NCBI GenBank assembly: GCA_902581795.1
Contig: CACHPL010000001.1
Location: 465,218-529,217 of the forward strand
DNA: 64,000 bases
Source: an uncultured Pelagibacteraceae bacterium
Lineage (GTDB): Bacteria > Pseudomonadota > Alphaproteobacteria > Pelagibacterales > Pelagibacteraceae
Direction: 5' to 3'
Shown: in pieces, positions 36,472 to 46,277 of the stretch
Layout: each line of letters opens with the position of its first letter
How positions within the stretch are numbered: the stretch's first letter is position 1
The notes under the pieces: model-generated
Told to the model about the DNA's origin: nothing
Database searches by the model: none
Seen by the model: only the letters and a program-made list of their open reading frames with translations
Made by a program: the position numbers and the translations under genes

Positions 36472-38400
36472 TTAAGACCTATTTCCAATATCATCAGTTT
36501 GTGGGTCAATTTTTTTATTGAGCGATGTGGACATTTCCATTTTGACGGCTAGAAACCATATAAGCAAAATACCAAGTATCCATGAGATTATTTGCCAAAC
36601 CCAAATAGATGGTATACCAAAAGACCAAGTTTCTATATTGCCTGGTTTTCCAAAAATATTATTACCCACTAAAGTTCCTGGACCTAAGGCAAAAAATACC
36701 CATGCAATTGCAACTACCCAGGCACTTGGTTTTAAACTCCTTCTAATAAAAGAATTATCTTTATATTCGTTAATAAACTCATGAAACTTATTTTTAGAAT
36801 TTGTTTCTTTAGAGTCCTGTGTAATAAATGAAATACTTACTGCAGCAATTATGTTAAAAATGACTCCCCAAACTGAAGAATGAATTGTTAAAGGCCATTT
36901 GTTCCATTTTAGAACATCCCCCATGACAGTTTGACCAATTCCTTCCGTTAAAAATACTGCAAATATTCCAACTAAAATTCCAAAAGAAACACCATGTTTG
37001 GTTAGCCATGGAAAAAAGCAGACAGCTAAAAGTGGTACAAACATTTGGCAAGCTACAGCGATTGAAAAGCTACCTAAATTAATAATTGACTCTATCGGTT
37101 GAAATGAAAAAGTTAGTGAAACAATAAAAAATAAACCCATAATAATTCTCGATGAAAAAATCTGCATCTTATTATTCATATTTTTTAAAAAAAACCTTTT
37201 AATGATATCCCTGTTTATAATTGCACTAGACGATAGATAAAAATAGCTTGAAGATTGGATAGCCGCAAATGAAGAAATAATTAGTATACCGAAAAGTAAA
37301 GGAGAATAATCGCCAGTAATATTGATCAAGTTTGGCACCAAAGAAACTATTTTATCAGGAAATATATTATCAGATAGTATTTTTGATATATTATTTCCAC
37401 TTGCGTTTATAACTTCATTCCCTCCCAATAGTATAGAGCCCGCACCAATTAAAATTGTAAAAAATAACAGAACAAAACCAATTAAAAAACCCGAAAACCA
37501 AATTTGTTGTGTAGCAAATGGTTCGGTATTTTTGCTAGAAAAAGTTAACATAGAAAAATTTGGGGACATTAAAATCCCGGATAAACCGAAAACAAAACTA
37601 ATAATCAAAGAACTAGACCAAACCCCATTAAAAATATTATCAGGATTTACAATACTGGAGAGTTTGATTGTGCTGGGTATTGAGAGATATGCCCCATAAG
37701 TCTCTTTCGTATTGAAAATATTTTTTTTTATATTAGATATTCTAGATAAACTTTCGTTTAAAAGATCCCAACCACCAATCAAATCAATAGTTATAAAACC
37801 AAGCGAAACTATACCAAAAATTAAAAATAGAAATTGAAGAGTATCAATATAAAATATTGATCGCATTCCCCCCAAACTTAAATAAGTGACAATCACTATG
37901 CCAATAAGCAATGAACCTGATGCGACAGGAATTATGTTATTCGTTAATATACTAAATAAAATCCCACCTAATGCTAGTTGCATTGCAACAAATGGAATTG
38001 CAAAACCTAAAGTTATAATTACGATTAAAATTCTTATCAAATCACTTTTAAAATAAGCGCTCATCATTTCGCCGGGAGTAACGAATCCGTATTTTTTTGA
38101 TAACATCCATTGTCTTTTTGAAAATAGAATCCCAATTAATGGGATACCTATTGCACACAGAGAGGTTGTTGCGTATGGTAGGCCATTAAAAAAAATTAAC
38201 GCAGGATGAACAAAAAAAATCCATCCTGAAAAAATTGTTCCAGTAGCTACAAGAACATATACCCAACCAGGAAGTTGTCTGTCAAAAATATAAAAACTTA
38301 CCGGTGTTTGCACTTGTTTCTGAGATTTGAAACCCCAATAAAGGCAGTAAAACCAAAATAAAATTAAAAAAACTAACAGTGAATAAATTTTTGGGGTCAT
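36472..38400 (-). CDS. Sodium:solute symporter family protein
   Basis: A 642-residue SSS-family transporter with about 13-14 hydrophobic helices. Family features include an N-terminal extracytoplasmic start, YGFVTPGEMMSAYF, AMQLALGGILFSIL, YLSLGGMRSIFYIDTLQFLFL (typical Na+-symport core) and an SSSYFYLSSSAIINRDI segment. The C-terminal third has additional helices and a charged tail. The solute is not apparent; its segments differ clearly from the other symporter encoded at 38.9-40.7 kb. It is convergent with rho and follows a small membrane-protein gene on the same strand. Confidence 0.88.
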   Translation of the reverse strand: MTPKIYSLLVFLILFWFYCLYWGFKSQKQVQTPVSFYIFDRQLPGWVYVLVATGTIFSGWIFFVHPALIFFNGLPYATTSLCAIGIPLIGILFSKRQWMLSKKYGFVTPGEMMSAYFKSDLIRILIVIITLGFAIPFVAMQLALGGILFSILTNNIIPVASGSLLIGIVIVTYLSLGGMRSIFYIDTLQFLFLIFGIVSLGFITIDLIGGWDLLNESLSRISNIKKNIFNTKETYGAYLSIPSTIKLSSIVNPDNIFNGVWSSSLIISFVFGLSGILMSPNFSMLTFSSKNTEPFATQQIWFSGFLIGFVLLFFTILIGAGSILLGGNEVINASGNNISKILSDNIFPDKIVSLVPNLINITGDYSPLLFGILIISSFAAIQSSSYFYLSSSAIINRDIIKRFFLKNMNNKMQIFSSRIIMGLFFIVSLTFSFQPIESIINLGSFSIAVACQMFVPLLAVCFFPWLTKHGVSFGILVGIFAVFLTEGIGQTVMGDVLKWNKWPLTIHSSVWGVIFNIIAAVSISFITQDSKETNSKNKFHEFINEYKDNSFIRRSLKPSAWVVAIAWVFFALGPGTLVGNNIFGKPGNIETWSFGIPSIWVWQIISWILGILLIWFLAVKMEMSTSLNKKIDPQTDDIGNRS

Positions 38401-38432
38401 TTTATTTAGCTTTTTATAAAATTTTTTTAAAA

Positions 38433-38771
38433 CTATCTATTAAATAAACGGTAAATTTCTTTTGCAATATCACTTTCTAATGGGAAAGACAGCATCCCCA
38501 TCACATCATAACCCAAAATGTACGGCATTGCGTAAAATCGAAACATATAAAAAAACCATGCAACGTATAATGGAACAAAAAGAGGAATTATGAAACTTGG
38601 AGTAATAAATCTAAATAATTTTATTACGGGACTAGTTAACTTTACAAAAGCTTTCATGAAAAAGAAATTGGAGTCTTCCCTTTGAAATATATTCATCGCA
38701 GACCTTCCTATTAGAGTCCACATTATAATTCCTAAAACATAATCCAAAACAAGTACCCAAATTGGCATCAT
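38433..38771 (-). CDS. Small membrane protein of unknown function
   Basis: A 112-residue protein with a hydrophobic start (two ATGs, 38771 and 38768), two or three membrane helices, and the middle segment FVKLTSPVIKLFRFITPSFIIPLF. That segment faintly recalls the PLLRPIRNFLPN pattern of YggT proteins, so a distant YggT-like fold is possible, but I would not name it. It lies 32 bp upstream of the symporter gene and downstream of a strong terminator that ends the previous unit. Confidence 0.75.
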   Translation of the reverse strand: MMPIWVLVLDYVLGIIMWTLIGRSAMNIFQREDSNFFFMKAFVKLTSPVIKLFRFITPSFIIPLFVPLYVAWFFYMFRFYAMPYILGYDVMGMLSFPLESDIAKEIYRLFNR

Positions 38772-38802
38772 TCAAATTAGCATGGGATGTTAATTGCTTA
38801 AA

Positions 38803-38833
38803 GCAAAAAAAAGGGGCGAATAAATCGCCCCTT
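38803..38833 (-). terminator. Rho-independent terminator after the DUF4212-linked symporter
   Basis: On the minus strand a 9-bp stem, AAGGGGCGA with TCGCCCCTT, around a 5-base loop (stem arms 38811-38819 and 38825-38833) is followed by a run of eight Ts. It lies 20 bp past the symporter stop. It is the clearest intrinsic terminator in the window. Confidence 0.88.
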
Positions 38834-38853
38834 TTATAATAAAATAATTTTAT

Positions 38854-40689
38854 TTAGTGTTGTTTTCCAAGAATAGCTCTTCCGCTAGGAACCCTAACGT
38901 CGTCAACCATCTTCTGAGTGGCAGCACTAGGCTCTTTAGTCATTAAGCTTACTACAACCATTGCAACTAAGCTTACTGATGCACCTATGATACCAAATCT
39001 TAAGTGGTCAATTCCAAGCCAAGGAGTTTGAGCCATAAACTTAGGTCCAACATAAATTAGATATGCTGTACCAGAAGCTAAACCTCCAAGTATTCCTGCA
39101 ACCGCACCTTCTTTAGTAGCTCTCTTCCACCATACACCAAGTACAAGTGGGAAGAATAAGCCTGACATTGCAAAGTCGAATGCCCAAGCCACAGCTCCTA
39201 GAATGCTGGTTAATCTCATTGATGCTATGTAAGCACCAGCGGCACCAATCACTACTAAAAGAATACGAGCTACGATTAGCCGTTTTCTAACGTCAGCTTT
39301 TGGATCGATTATTTTGTAGTAGATATCATGTGATAAACAGTTTGATATCGCTAAAACTAATCCATCGGCAGTTGACATGGCAGCAGCCATACCACCTGCA
39401 GCAACTAATCCAGAAATAACGTAAGGTAAACCAGCAACTTCAGGAGTCGCTAATACTACTACGTCACCTCTCATAAACCATTCGTTCAACTGTAATATTC
39501 CATCACCGTTGAAGTCAGCAATAAACACTTGTTTTACTGCGGACCAGTTTTGAACCCATGGTATACTTTGAACCTCTGAGATCGATTTACCAATGATCGC
39601 AGTAGGCAAGTTTGGATCCATTAACTGAAGTTTAGATAGTGTTGCTAGCATAGGCGCAGAGAAATAAAGCAAGAAGATAAAGAACAGTGACCAAGCCACT
39701 GATTTTCTTGCTGATTTAACAGAAGGAGTTGTAAAGTATCTCATTAAAATATGAGGTAACGATGCAGTTCCAACCATCATACAGATCGCAAGCGATAAGT
39801 ATTTCCATACAGCCATTCCACCCGCAGGTACAGCAGAGTGAGGATTAGAAATATATTTTAATCCACCAGGAACACCGGCTTCTTTAATAGCAGCCCCTGT
39901 GTTCTTAGTTAACCCATACTGACTTTCGAGTTCAGCTAAACGTTGTACTTCATCACCAAGCATAAAGTGTGGGAAAGGATTTCCTAACTTACTTCCCATC
40001 CAGAATACCGGTATAAGGTACGCTACAATTAACACGATATATTGTGCTACCTGTGTCCATGTTACTGCTCTCATACCACCTAACATAGAGCACAATAAAA
40101 TACTAACTAGACCAACCCAAACTCCAAGTTCAAATGGAATTTGTAAAGCTCTTGAAGCAATTGTTCCAGTAGCATTAATTTGTGCAGTCACGTAAGTGAA
40201 AGAAGCTAATACCAAAACTAAAGTCGCGCAAAATCTTGGTAGATTTCCGCCGTATCTAGTTCCGATAAAATCTGGCACAGTATAACAACCGAATTTTCTT
40301 AAATATGGCGCTAGAAGAGTTGATACTAAAACGTATCCACCAGTCCATCCAACTAAGAATGCCATGTAAGTATAGCCACCAAAATATATACCACCAGCCA
40401 TTGCAACAAACGATGCACCTGACATCCAGTCAGCTGCTGTCGCCATTCCATTAAACACTGTTGGTACTTGCCTTCCTGCTACGTAGTAGGCGTCAACTTG
40501 AATAGTTCTAGACAAGTAACCAATCAGTGCATAAATGCAAACTGTAAAGGCTACGAATAGAATACCTATTGTTGCCGCGTCCATACCACCAGCTTCTAGT
40601 GCTGCCATCAATAAGATGAACACTAAAAAACCACCGGTATACAAACCGTAGATTTTTGGAAGGTTTTGTATAAAACCACCTTTAAACAT
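38854..40689 (-). CDS. Sodium:solute symporter, ActP-like (VC_2705 subfamily)
   Basis: A 611-residue SSS transporter with about 14 helices, of the kind paired with a DUF4212 small subunit and usually linked to acetate or short-chain acid uptake. It has AYYVAGRQVPTVFNGMATAADWMSGASF, the SSS signature near the N-terminus, RYGGNLPRF, and GGMRAVTWTQVAQY. A hydrophilic loop at residues about 245-290 and a second at about 370-410 are unusual; the second contains a textbook EF-hand calcium loop (DFNGDGILQLNE, residues 392-403). G+C and codon use look higher than in neighbouring genes, suggesting high expression. It shares a base with the DUF4212 stop and lies close to acs. Confidence 0.92.
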   Translation of the reverse strand: MFKGGFIQNLPKIYGLYTGGFLVFILLMAALEAGGMDAATIGILFVAFTVCIYALIGYLSRTIQVDAYYVAGRQVPTVFNGMATAADWMSGASFVAMAGGIYFGGYTYMAFLVGWTGGYVLVSTLLAPYLRKFGCYTVPDFIGTRYGGNLPRFCATLVLVLASFTYVTAQINATGTIASRALQIPFELGVWVGLVSILLCSMLGGMRAVTWTQVAQYIVLIVAYLIPVFWMGSKLGNPFPHFMLGDEVQRLAELESQYGLTKNTGAAIKEAGVPGGLKYISNPHSAVPAGGMAVWKYLSLAICMMVGTASLPHILMRYFTTPSVKSARKSVAWSLFFIFLLYFSAPMLATLSKLQLMDPNLPTAIIGKSISEVQSIPWVQNWSAVKQVFIADFNGDGILQLNEWFMRGDVVVLATPEVAGLPYVISGLVAAGGMAAAMSTADGLVLAISNCLSHDIYYKIIDPKADVRKRLIVARILLVVIGAAGAYIASMRLTSILGAVAWAFDFAMSGLFFPLVLGVWWKRATKEGAVAGILGGLASGTAYLIYVGPKFMAQTPWLGIDHLRFGIIGASVSLVAMVVVSLMTKEPSAATQKMVDDVRVPSGRAILGKQH

Positions 40690-40949
40690 TAGTCATCCTC
40701 CTTTTCACCACCATATCCGTGTTCGTCGTCGATCTTCTCCTGTTTGTTAGCAAACCAAAAGATTAAGATTACGAAAGCAGCAAGAGATCCTTGTGCTGAC
40801 ATATAATAAGCTAGTGGATAACCAAGAAACGATCCCTGATTTACCGACTCGCCGAACATAAATATTACTATTGAGAAAAAGAACCAAATAGCCAATGTTA
40901 CAAGCATATGGTTTTTGGTCTTTTGCCAATGTGCGTCTTTATTTGACAT
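40689..40949 (-). CDS. DUF4212 small subunit of sodium/substrate symporter
   Basis: An 86-residue membrane protein with two helices, charged ends and the DUF4212 pattern: HWQKTKNHMLVTLAIWFFFS, then GESVNQGSFLGYPLAYYMSAQGSL and LIFWFANKQEKID. This family is found upstream of SSS symporters. Upstream on the minus strand a strong ribosome site (AGGGAGGAAAGAC) precedes the ATG at 40949. The stop overlaps the symporter start by one base. Confidence 0.93.
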   Translation of the reverse strand: MSNKDAHWQKTKNHMLVTLAIWFFFSIVIFMFGESVNQGSFLGYPLAYYMSAQGSLAAFVILIFWFANKQEKIDDEHGYGGEKEDD

Positions 40950-41090
40950 GTCTTTCCTCCCTTTATTTATTAAGAGTTAATGTCGGAAGCATACCTAAAA
41001 CGACGTCAATTAAAAGTTAAAAAACCATTGTTTTGATCAATATGATACACTTTTAATAAGGAAAATAGTTTGATACTTTTATAATACAAC

Positions 41091-41702
41091 GTGAAATTGA
41101 ATCTTAAAGATCTTGAAAAATACATATTTCCTATAAAAAGGATTTTCTCAAAATATCGTCAGATTAAAACGATGCCGCAAGTAAAAAATTTTATTCAAGA
41201 ACAATCGTCACTTGTTAGTCAGTTGACGCTATATGGATATTTGAAAACTAGAATGGGTGCAAAACATGTAATAATGTTTGAAGACAAAGATTTCTTAAAT
41301 TCAATAAATATAGCAAAATGGCACGTATACGCATCATCATTAGTAGATTGCACTTTTTTTTGTTTTTCTTATTTATACAAAGAAAAAAACTATACAAAAA
41401 AAGATGAGGCATATAAAATTTTTTATGAAATATTAAATAGTGAGAAGGCGGGAGGAATGAATTTGCAAGCATATGAAAATGCAACAAAAGAATTTAATTT
41501 AAGATATCAAAAAGTAAATTGGTTAACACACTATAGCTCCCAACCTTTTGTCTATAGTTGTAACGCACTTTACGAATGGTCTCCAATCGCAGATGAATTA
41601 AAAAAGCTAGATAAAGAAATAGTACTTAACTCAATGCTTTTAAAATGGAATAATATTGAAAATGATTTCAAAAGGCTAACTAGCAAATTTGATTTAAATT
41701 AA
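41091..41702 (+). CDS. Conserved alphaproteobacterial protein of unknown function
   Basis: A 203-residue soluble, largely helical protein. It has the pattern VKNFIQEQSSLVSQLTLYGYLKTRMG near residue 30-55 and, at the end, EWSPIADELKKLDKEIVLNSMLLKWNNI, both of which I recall as conserved in uncharacterised alphaproteobacterial proteins. No enzyme motif is apparent. The frame starts at a GTG (41091) with a perfect TATAAT at 41080-41085, so the transcript would begin at or near the start codon; an internal ATG at 41175 seems too late because conserved residues precede it. It is convergent with acs (4-bp gap). Confidence 0.75.
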   Translation: MKLNLKDLEKYIFPIKRIFSKYRQIKTMPQVKNFIQEQSSLVSQLTLYGYLKTRMGAKHVIMFEDKDFLNSINIAKWHVYASSLVDCTFFCFSYLYKEKNYTKKDEAYKIFYEILNSEKAGGMNLQAYENATKEFNLRYQKVNWLTHYSSQPFVYSCNALYEWSPIADELKKLDKEIVLNSMLLKWNNIENDFKRLTSKFDLN

Positions 41703-41706
41703 AAAT

Positions 41707-43809
41707 TTATGATTTACTTTTTCGATTTTCTACTAAAGCCTCAACAACACTTGGATCGGCAAGCGTTGTAGTATCCCCTAGATCATGATGCTCATCAGCA
41801 GCGATTTTTCTCAAAATACGTCTCATTATTTTTCCTGATCTTGTTTTAGGTAGACCTGGTGCAAATTGTATGTGATCAGGTGTTGCGATTGGTCCGATTT
41901 GTTTTCTTACCCAAAGTTTCAATTCTCTCTCCAAGTCCCCACTTGGATTTTCACCTGCATTCAAAGTAACATAACAATAAAGTCCATTGCCTTTAATTTC
42001 GTGGGGGAAGCCTACAACAGCGGCTTCAGCTACTTTTGAATGAGCCACAAACGCACTTTCAATTTCTGCTGTTCCTAAATTATGTCCAGAAACAATAATC
42101 ACGTCGTCAACTCTTCCAGTAATCCAGTAATAGCCATCTTTATCTCTTCTACATCCATCCCCTGTAAAATATTTTCCATCAAACTGGGAAAAATAAGTGT
42201 CAATAAATCTTTGATGATCTCCATAAACTGTCCTCATTTGACCTGGCCAAGATTGAGTCATACAAAGTCTACCCTTACAGGCTCCCTTCAAAACTTTTCC
42301 AGTCTCGTCAACTATCGCAGGTTTGATTCCGTAAAAAGGTTTTGTTGCTGAACCAGGTTTTAAATTAATAGCACCAGGTTGTGGAGCAATTAAAATCCCA
42401 CCCGTCTCAGTTTGCCACCAAGTATCTACAATAGGACATTTTTTTTCACCAACTATTTTGTAGTACCACATCCATGCCTCAGGGTTTATTGGCTCACCAA
42501 CAGTTCCTAATAATTTAAGGGATTTTCTACTAGTTTTTTTTACTGGCCCTTCTCCCTCTCGCATTAAAGCTCTAATCGCTGTTGGAGCAGTATAAAAAAT
42601 ATTAACTTTATATTTATCAATTATCTGCCACCACCTAGAACTGTCGGGATAATTAGGCACACCCTCAAACATCATAGTGGTAGCACCATTTGCCAAGGGT
42701 CCATAAATAATATAACTATGTCCAGTAACCCATCCGATGTCTGCACTACACCAATAAACATCTCTATTTTTATAGTCAAAAATATATTGGTGAGTCATTG
42801 AAGCATAAACCATATATCCACCCGTTGTATGAAGAACTCCTTTTGGCTTTCCTGTAGAACCTGAAGTATAAAGAATAAAAAGAGGATCTTCGGCATTCAT
42901 TTCTTCCGGTATACATTTGTGAGATACATTTTTAGTTATTTCGTCATAGGATATATCTCTCTCATTATCCCAATTAACAGAATTACCAGTTCTTTTAACT
43001 ACAACGCATTTTTTAACATTTGGGCACTGCATCATTGCTTCATCTGCAATTTTTTTAAGAGGTATAATTTTTCCTCCTCTTACACCCTCATCTGCTGTTA
43101 TGACAAAATCAGATTCGCAGTCATTTATCCGCGTAGCTATAGAGTCTGGCGAAAATCCTCCAAATATTATTGAATGAACCGCACCTATTCTTGCACAAGC
43201 TAACATTACATAAGCAAGCTCTGGTATCATTGTTAGATAAATTGTTACTCTATCTCCTTTTTGTACACCTATACTTTTTAAACCGTTTGCTGCTTTGCAT
43301 ACATTTTTATGAAGCTCTTTATAACTTATTTTTTTTGCATCTGACGGATCATCTCCCACCCAAATAATTGCTGTCTTGTTCCCTCTTTTTTCTAAATGTC
43401 TGTCTATGCAATTTGCTGAAGCATTTAAAGTTCCATCATAATACCATTTAATGCTTACGTTTTCTTTACTGTACTTTATGTCTTTAATTTTTGAATAGGG
43501 TTTTATCCAATTTATTCTCTTACCTTCTTGCCTCCAAAAATTTTCATTTTCTTTTATCGAATATTTATATTTTTTATTATATTGATTTTTGTTTACGTAA
43601 GCTTTTTTAGACCAACTTTCAGGAACTCGAAAAACCAAACCCCCCTCAGAGTCCATTATTTCTTTCGAGGGTCTTTTTCTAAAAGTTTTTTTTATTTTTT
43701 TCTTATTTTTTAAACGTTTGGTTTTCTTGCTTTTCCTTTTTCTAGGTTTGGCAATTTTTTTGGTTCGTTTTTTTGGCTTATTTTTTTTCTTTTTTTTTCT
43801 TTTAGCCAT
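41707..43809 (-). CDS. acs: Acetyl-CoA synthetase with Lys/Arg-rich N-terminal tail
   Basis: Activates acetate to acetyl-CoA. The core is full length: [21 protein letters not shown] (ATP-binding loop), [30 protein letters not shown], and the [11 protein letters not shown] motif near the C-terminus with the lysine that is acetylated for control. The N-terminal 51 residues before MDSEGG are about 60% Lys/Arg (for example [12 protein letters not shown]), not a normal part of Acs. I use the ATG at 43809, one base after the EVE stop; 43836 would overlap EVE and add nine residues, and 43656 would drop the tail. It is probably co-transcribed with tsaD and the EVE gene, and lies near the ActP-like symporter. 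Confidence 0.93.
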   Translation of the reverse strand: MAKRKKKKKNKPKKRTKKIAKPRKRKSKKTKRLKNKKKIKKTFRKRPSKEIMDSEGGLVFRVPESWSKKAYVNKNQYNKKYKYSIKENENFWRQEGKRINWIKPYSKIKDIKYSKENVSIKWYYDGTLNASANCIDRHLEKRGNKTAIIWVGDDPSDAKKISYKELHKNVCKAANGLKSIGVQKGDRVTIYLTMIPELAYVMLACARIGAVHSIIFGGFSPDSIATRINDCESDFVITADEGVRGGKIIPLKKIADEAMMQCPNVKKCVVVKRTGNSVNWDNERDISYDEITKNVSHKCIPEEMNAEDPLFILYTSGSTGKPKGVLHTTGGYMVYASMTHQYIFDYKNRDVYWCSADIGWVTGHSYIIYGPLANGATTMMFEGVPNYPDSSRWWQIIDKYKVNIFYTAPTAIRALMREGEGPVKKTSRKSLKLLGTVGEPINPEAWMWYYKIVGEKKCPIVDTWWQTETGGILIAPQPGAINLKPGSATKPFYGIKPAIVDETGKVLKGACKGRLCMTQSWPGQMRTVYGDHQRFIDTYFSQFDGKYFTGDGCRRDKDGYYWITGRVDDVIIVSGHNLGTAEIESAFVAHSKVAEAAVVGFPHEIKGNGLYCYVTLNAGENPSGDLERELKLWVRKQIGPIATPDHIQFAPGLPKTRSGKIMRRILRKIAADEHHDLGDTTTLADPSVVEALVENRKSKS

Positions 43810-43810
43810 T

Positions 43811-44248
43811 TTAGTTTTCGTTTGATAATTTATCATTCATCTTACCCATGTTGCATATAACTTTCCAGCTTTTTGAGTCAATCGACATAACTGACAATCT
43901 TGACTGCTTCAATAATTGTAGATTTTGTAAAAGACTATGTTTTTTAATGTCATTTAGCGATACTGGTATTTCCAAAGATTTATAGAATTGCACCATTATG
44001 GACACGAATTTTCCGTTTTTGTCAGTTTTGTCGGTAAAATATTCTTTAGATATTTTAACAATCCCAACAATCTTTTTTTCTTCCCCTGTATGATAAAAAA
44101 AGGCGTGATCTCCACGTTTCATCTTCATTAAATTATTCCTAGCCTGATAATTTCTAACCCCATCCCAAACAGAGCCTTTCAAACCACAATTGATTTGATC
44201 TGACCAAGACCATTCTTCAGGTTCAGTTTTTAATAACCAATATTTCAT
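43811..44248 (-). CDS. EVE domain protein
   Basis: A 145-residue EVE-domain protein (PUA-like fold, thought to bind modified bases in RNA or DNA). It starts [18 protein letters not shown], has [28 protein letters not shown] and KIVGIVKI, all diagnostic, followed by a variable C-terminus. It starts immediately after the tsaD stop and ends one base before the acs ATG, so the three form an operon. Confidence 0.95.
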   Translation of the reverse strand: MKYWLLKTEPEEWSWSDQINCGLKGSVWDGVRNYQARNNLMKMKRGDHAFFYHTGEEKKIVGIVKISKEYFTDKTDKNGKFVSIMVQFYKSLEIPVSLNDIKKHSLLQNLQLLKQSRLSVMSIDSKSWKVICNMGKMNDKLSNEN

Positions 44249-45319
44249 TTAAATTTTAAGACCCGGACCTTTTAAAAAGGGAGCATTTTTATCTAATGGC
44301 CATCTAGATTTTACAGAGTCATCATTGTTAAATAATTTTTTTTTATATCTTTTAATTCCTGCCCAAGCAATCATAGCTGCATTGTCACCACAATATTCTT
44401 TTGATGGGAAAACTGGTTTAAAATTCATTTCATTTGAAACCTGAATCAAATTTTTTCTAATTGCTTGATTTGCCGCAACTCCTCCAGCTACAACAAATGT
44501 TTTATATCGAGTATAATTATTTTTATTAAATTCTTTCATAGCTACTTTTGTTTTTTTTGATAAAATCTCGTTTATAGTGTTTTGAAAAGACGCTGCCAAG
44601 TCATATCGTTTTTGTTCAGAGTCAATTTTTTTTGCTTCTCGGATTACTGCTGTTTTGAGTCCGGCTAAAGAAAGGTGACAACCTGCTCTATTAATTATTG
44701 GCCTTGGCAGTTTGAAAGCTTCTTTATTTCCAAGTTTTGCAAGCTCTTCTATTTTTGGTCCACCAGGGTATTCTAGTCCTAAAATTTTTCCAGTTTTATC
44801 AAATGCTTCACCAACAGCATCATCAATTGTTGTGCCTATTTGTTTATAATTGTTAATTTCGTTAACAATTATAAACTGAGAGTGCCCCCCGGAGACTAAT
44901 AAAAGAAGATAAGGAAAAGATATTTTATTTTCTATTGAAGGGCTAAGTGCGTGCCCTTCAAGATGGTTAATTGGTAAAAAAGGTTTTTCACTAAAAGTTG
45001 CTAGGCTTTTTCCAATATTATAGCCAACAGTCAAACAAACTATTAAACCCGGTCCAGCTGTTGCTGCAACACCATCAACATCTTCTAATCTTATTTTGCT
45101 TTGTCTTAAGGATTCTTGAACTATAAAATCTATGTTTTGCACATGAGATCTTGCTGCGAGTTCAGGCACAACTCCTCCAAACTCTCTGTGTTCATTAATT
45201 TGACTCGATATTACATTTGATAAAACATCAGCAGTATTATCCTCATTTTCTCTTACAATTGATGCAGCAGTTTCGTCACAGCTCGTTTCAATTCCTAAAA
45301 AAGTGAGTTTTTTTTTCAT
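44249..45319 (-). CDS. tsaD: tRNA threonylcarbamoyl transferase TsaD
   Basis: Catalytic subunit making t6A at position 37 of tRNAs reading ANN codons. The 356-residue protein has GIETSCDETAASIV at the start, the metal-binding HLEGHALSP, LLLVSGGHSQFI, the nucleotide site GLEYPGGPKIEELA, and VVAGGVAANQAIRK and CGDNAAMIAWAG. It lies upstream of the EVE gene (adjacent stop and start) and is divergent from hemC, the common alphaproteobacterial tsaD/hemC arrangement. Confidence 0.97.
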   Translation of the reverse strand: MKKKLTFLGIETSCDETAASIVRENEDNTADVLSNVISSQINEHREFGGVVPELAARSHVQNIDFIVQESLRQSKIRLEDVDGVAATAGPGLIVCLTVGYNIGKSLATFSEKPFLPINHLEGHALSPSIENKISFPYLLLLVSGGHSQFIIVNEINNYKQIGTTIDDAVGEAFDKTGKILGLEYPGGPKIEELAKLGNKEAFKLPRPIINRAGCHLSLAGLKTAVIREAKKIDSEQKRYDLAASFQNTINEILSKKTKVAMKEFNKNNYTRYKTFVVAGGVAANQAIRKNLIQVSNEMNFKPVFPSKEYCGDNAAMIAWAGIKRYKKKLFNNDDSVKSRWPLDKNAPFLKGPGLKI

Positions 45320-45356
45320 TATTTCGATATTATAAAATATATATCTTTATAGATAA

Positions 45357-46277
45357 ATGCTTAATAAAATTATTATAGGCTCAAGAGGCAGCAAACTTTC
45401 ACTGGCTTATGCCAATAAAGTTAAAGGTCTCATATTAGGAGTTAATAAAAGTTTAGATCAAAATATTGAAATTCAAGCAATAAAAACTTCAGGTGATATT
45501 TTCCAAAACAAAAAAATTTCTGAAATAGGTGGAAAAAATTTATTTTGTAAAGAAATAGAGAATAAATTAATTAATAAGCAAATAGATATTGCTGTGCATT
45601 CACTAAAAGATATGGACTCAATTGAAACAAATGGATTAATCATTCAAGCGTATATCGAAAGAAATGACCCAAGGGAGTCTTTTGTTTCAAAAAAATTTAA
45701 GAAACTATCTGATATAAATGATGGGAAAATAGGTTCGAGCTCAAGACGGAGAGAGCTTCAATTAAGAATGTTAAACAAAAATATTAAAATAGAAAATATT
45801 AGGGGCAATGTAGATACAAGAATTAAAAAAGTTGAAATTGGCGAGTTCGATGGTGTAATTCTAGCTTTAGCTGGTCTAAAAACTTTAAAACTAGAACATC
45901 ATGTAAAAGAAACCTTTCCCGTTAAGGATTTTATACCAACTGCTGGACAAGGTATAATAGCTGTTCAATGTCGAAAAGGAGATGAAAAAATAAAAGAAAT
46001 TTTAAAAAAAATTAATCATAGAGAAACAGAACTCTGCGCTATAGCTGAAAGAAGTTTTTTAAGAACGTTAGGAGGTGATTGTGATACAGCTGTTGGATGT
46101 TCTGCAATTTTAAACAAAGGTAATATCGAACTTAGTGCTCAACTTTTTTCAGATGATGGAGAAGGGGTTTTCAATGTCAAAAAATTAGGAGAATCAAAAC
46201 AACCACAACTATTGGGACAATTAGCTGGTGAAGAGATTTTAAAACAATCAGGGGATAATTTTACAAAAAAAAGATGA
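45357..46277 (+). CDS. hemC: Hydroxymethylbilane synthase
   Basis: Polymerises four porphobilinogen units. The 306-residue protein starts with IGSRGSKLSLAYA, has AVHSLKDM, GKIGSSSRRRELQLR and GNVDTRIKK, and carries the cofactor cysteine in LGGDCDTAVG. It overlaps hemD by 4 bp. Confidence 0.97.
   Translation: MLNKIIIGSRGSKLSLAYANKVKGLILGVNKSLDQNIEIQAIKTSGDIFQNKKISEIGGKNLFCKEIENKLINKQIDIAVHSLKDMDSIETNGLIIQAYIERNDPRESFVSKKFKKLSDINDGKIGSSSRRRELQLRMLNKNIKIENIRGNVDTRIKKVEIGEFDGVILALAGLKTLKLEHHVKETFPVKDFIPTAGQGIIAVQCRKGDEKIKEILKKINHRETELCAIAERSFLRTLGGDCDTAVGCSAILNKGNIELSAQLFSDDGEGVFNVKKLGESKQPQLLGQLAGEEILKQSGDNFTKKR

Noticed and set aside
38433..38771. Naming the 112-residue membrane protein YggT
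   Set aside because: The similarity to the YggT motif is faint and rests on one segment.
41248..41487. Open frames antisense to the conserved 41.1-kb gene and other shadow frames in hslU, rho, folD and acs
   Set aside because: They overlap well-supported genes on the other strand and have no recognisable protein pattern.
43810..43836. Longer acs start at 43836
   Set aside because: It would overlap the EVE gene by 26 bp; the ATG at 43809 follows the EVE stop directly.
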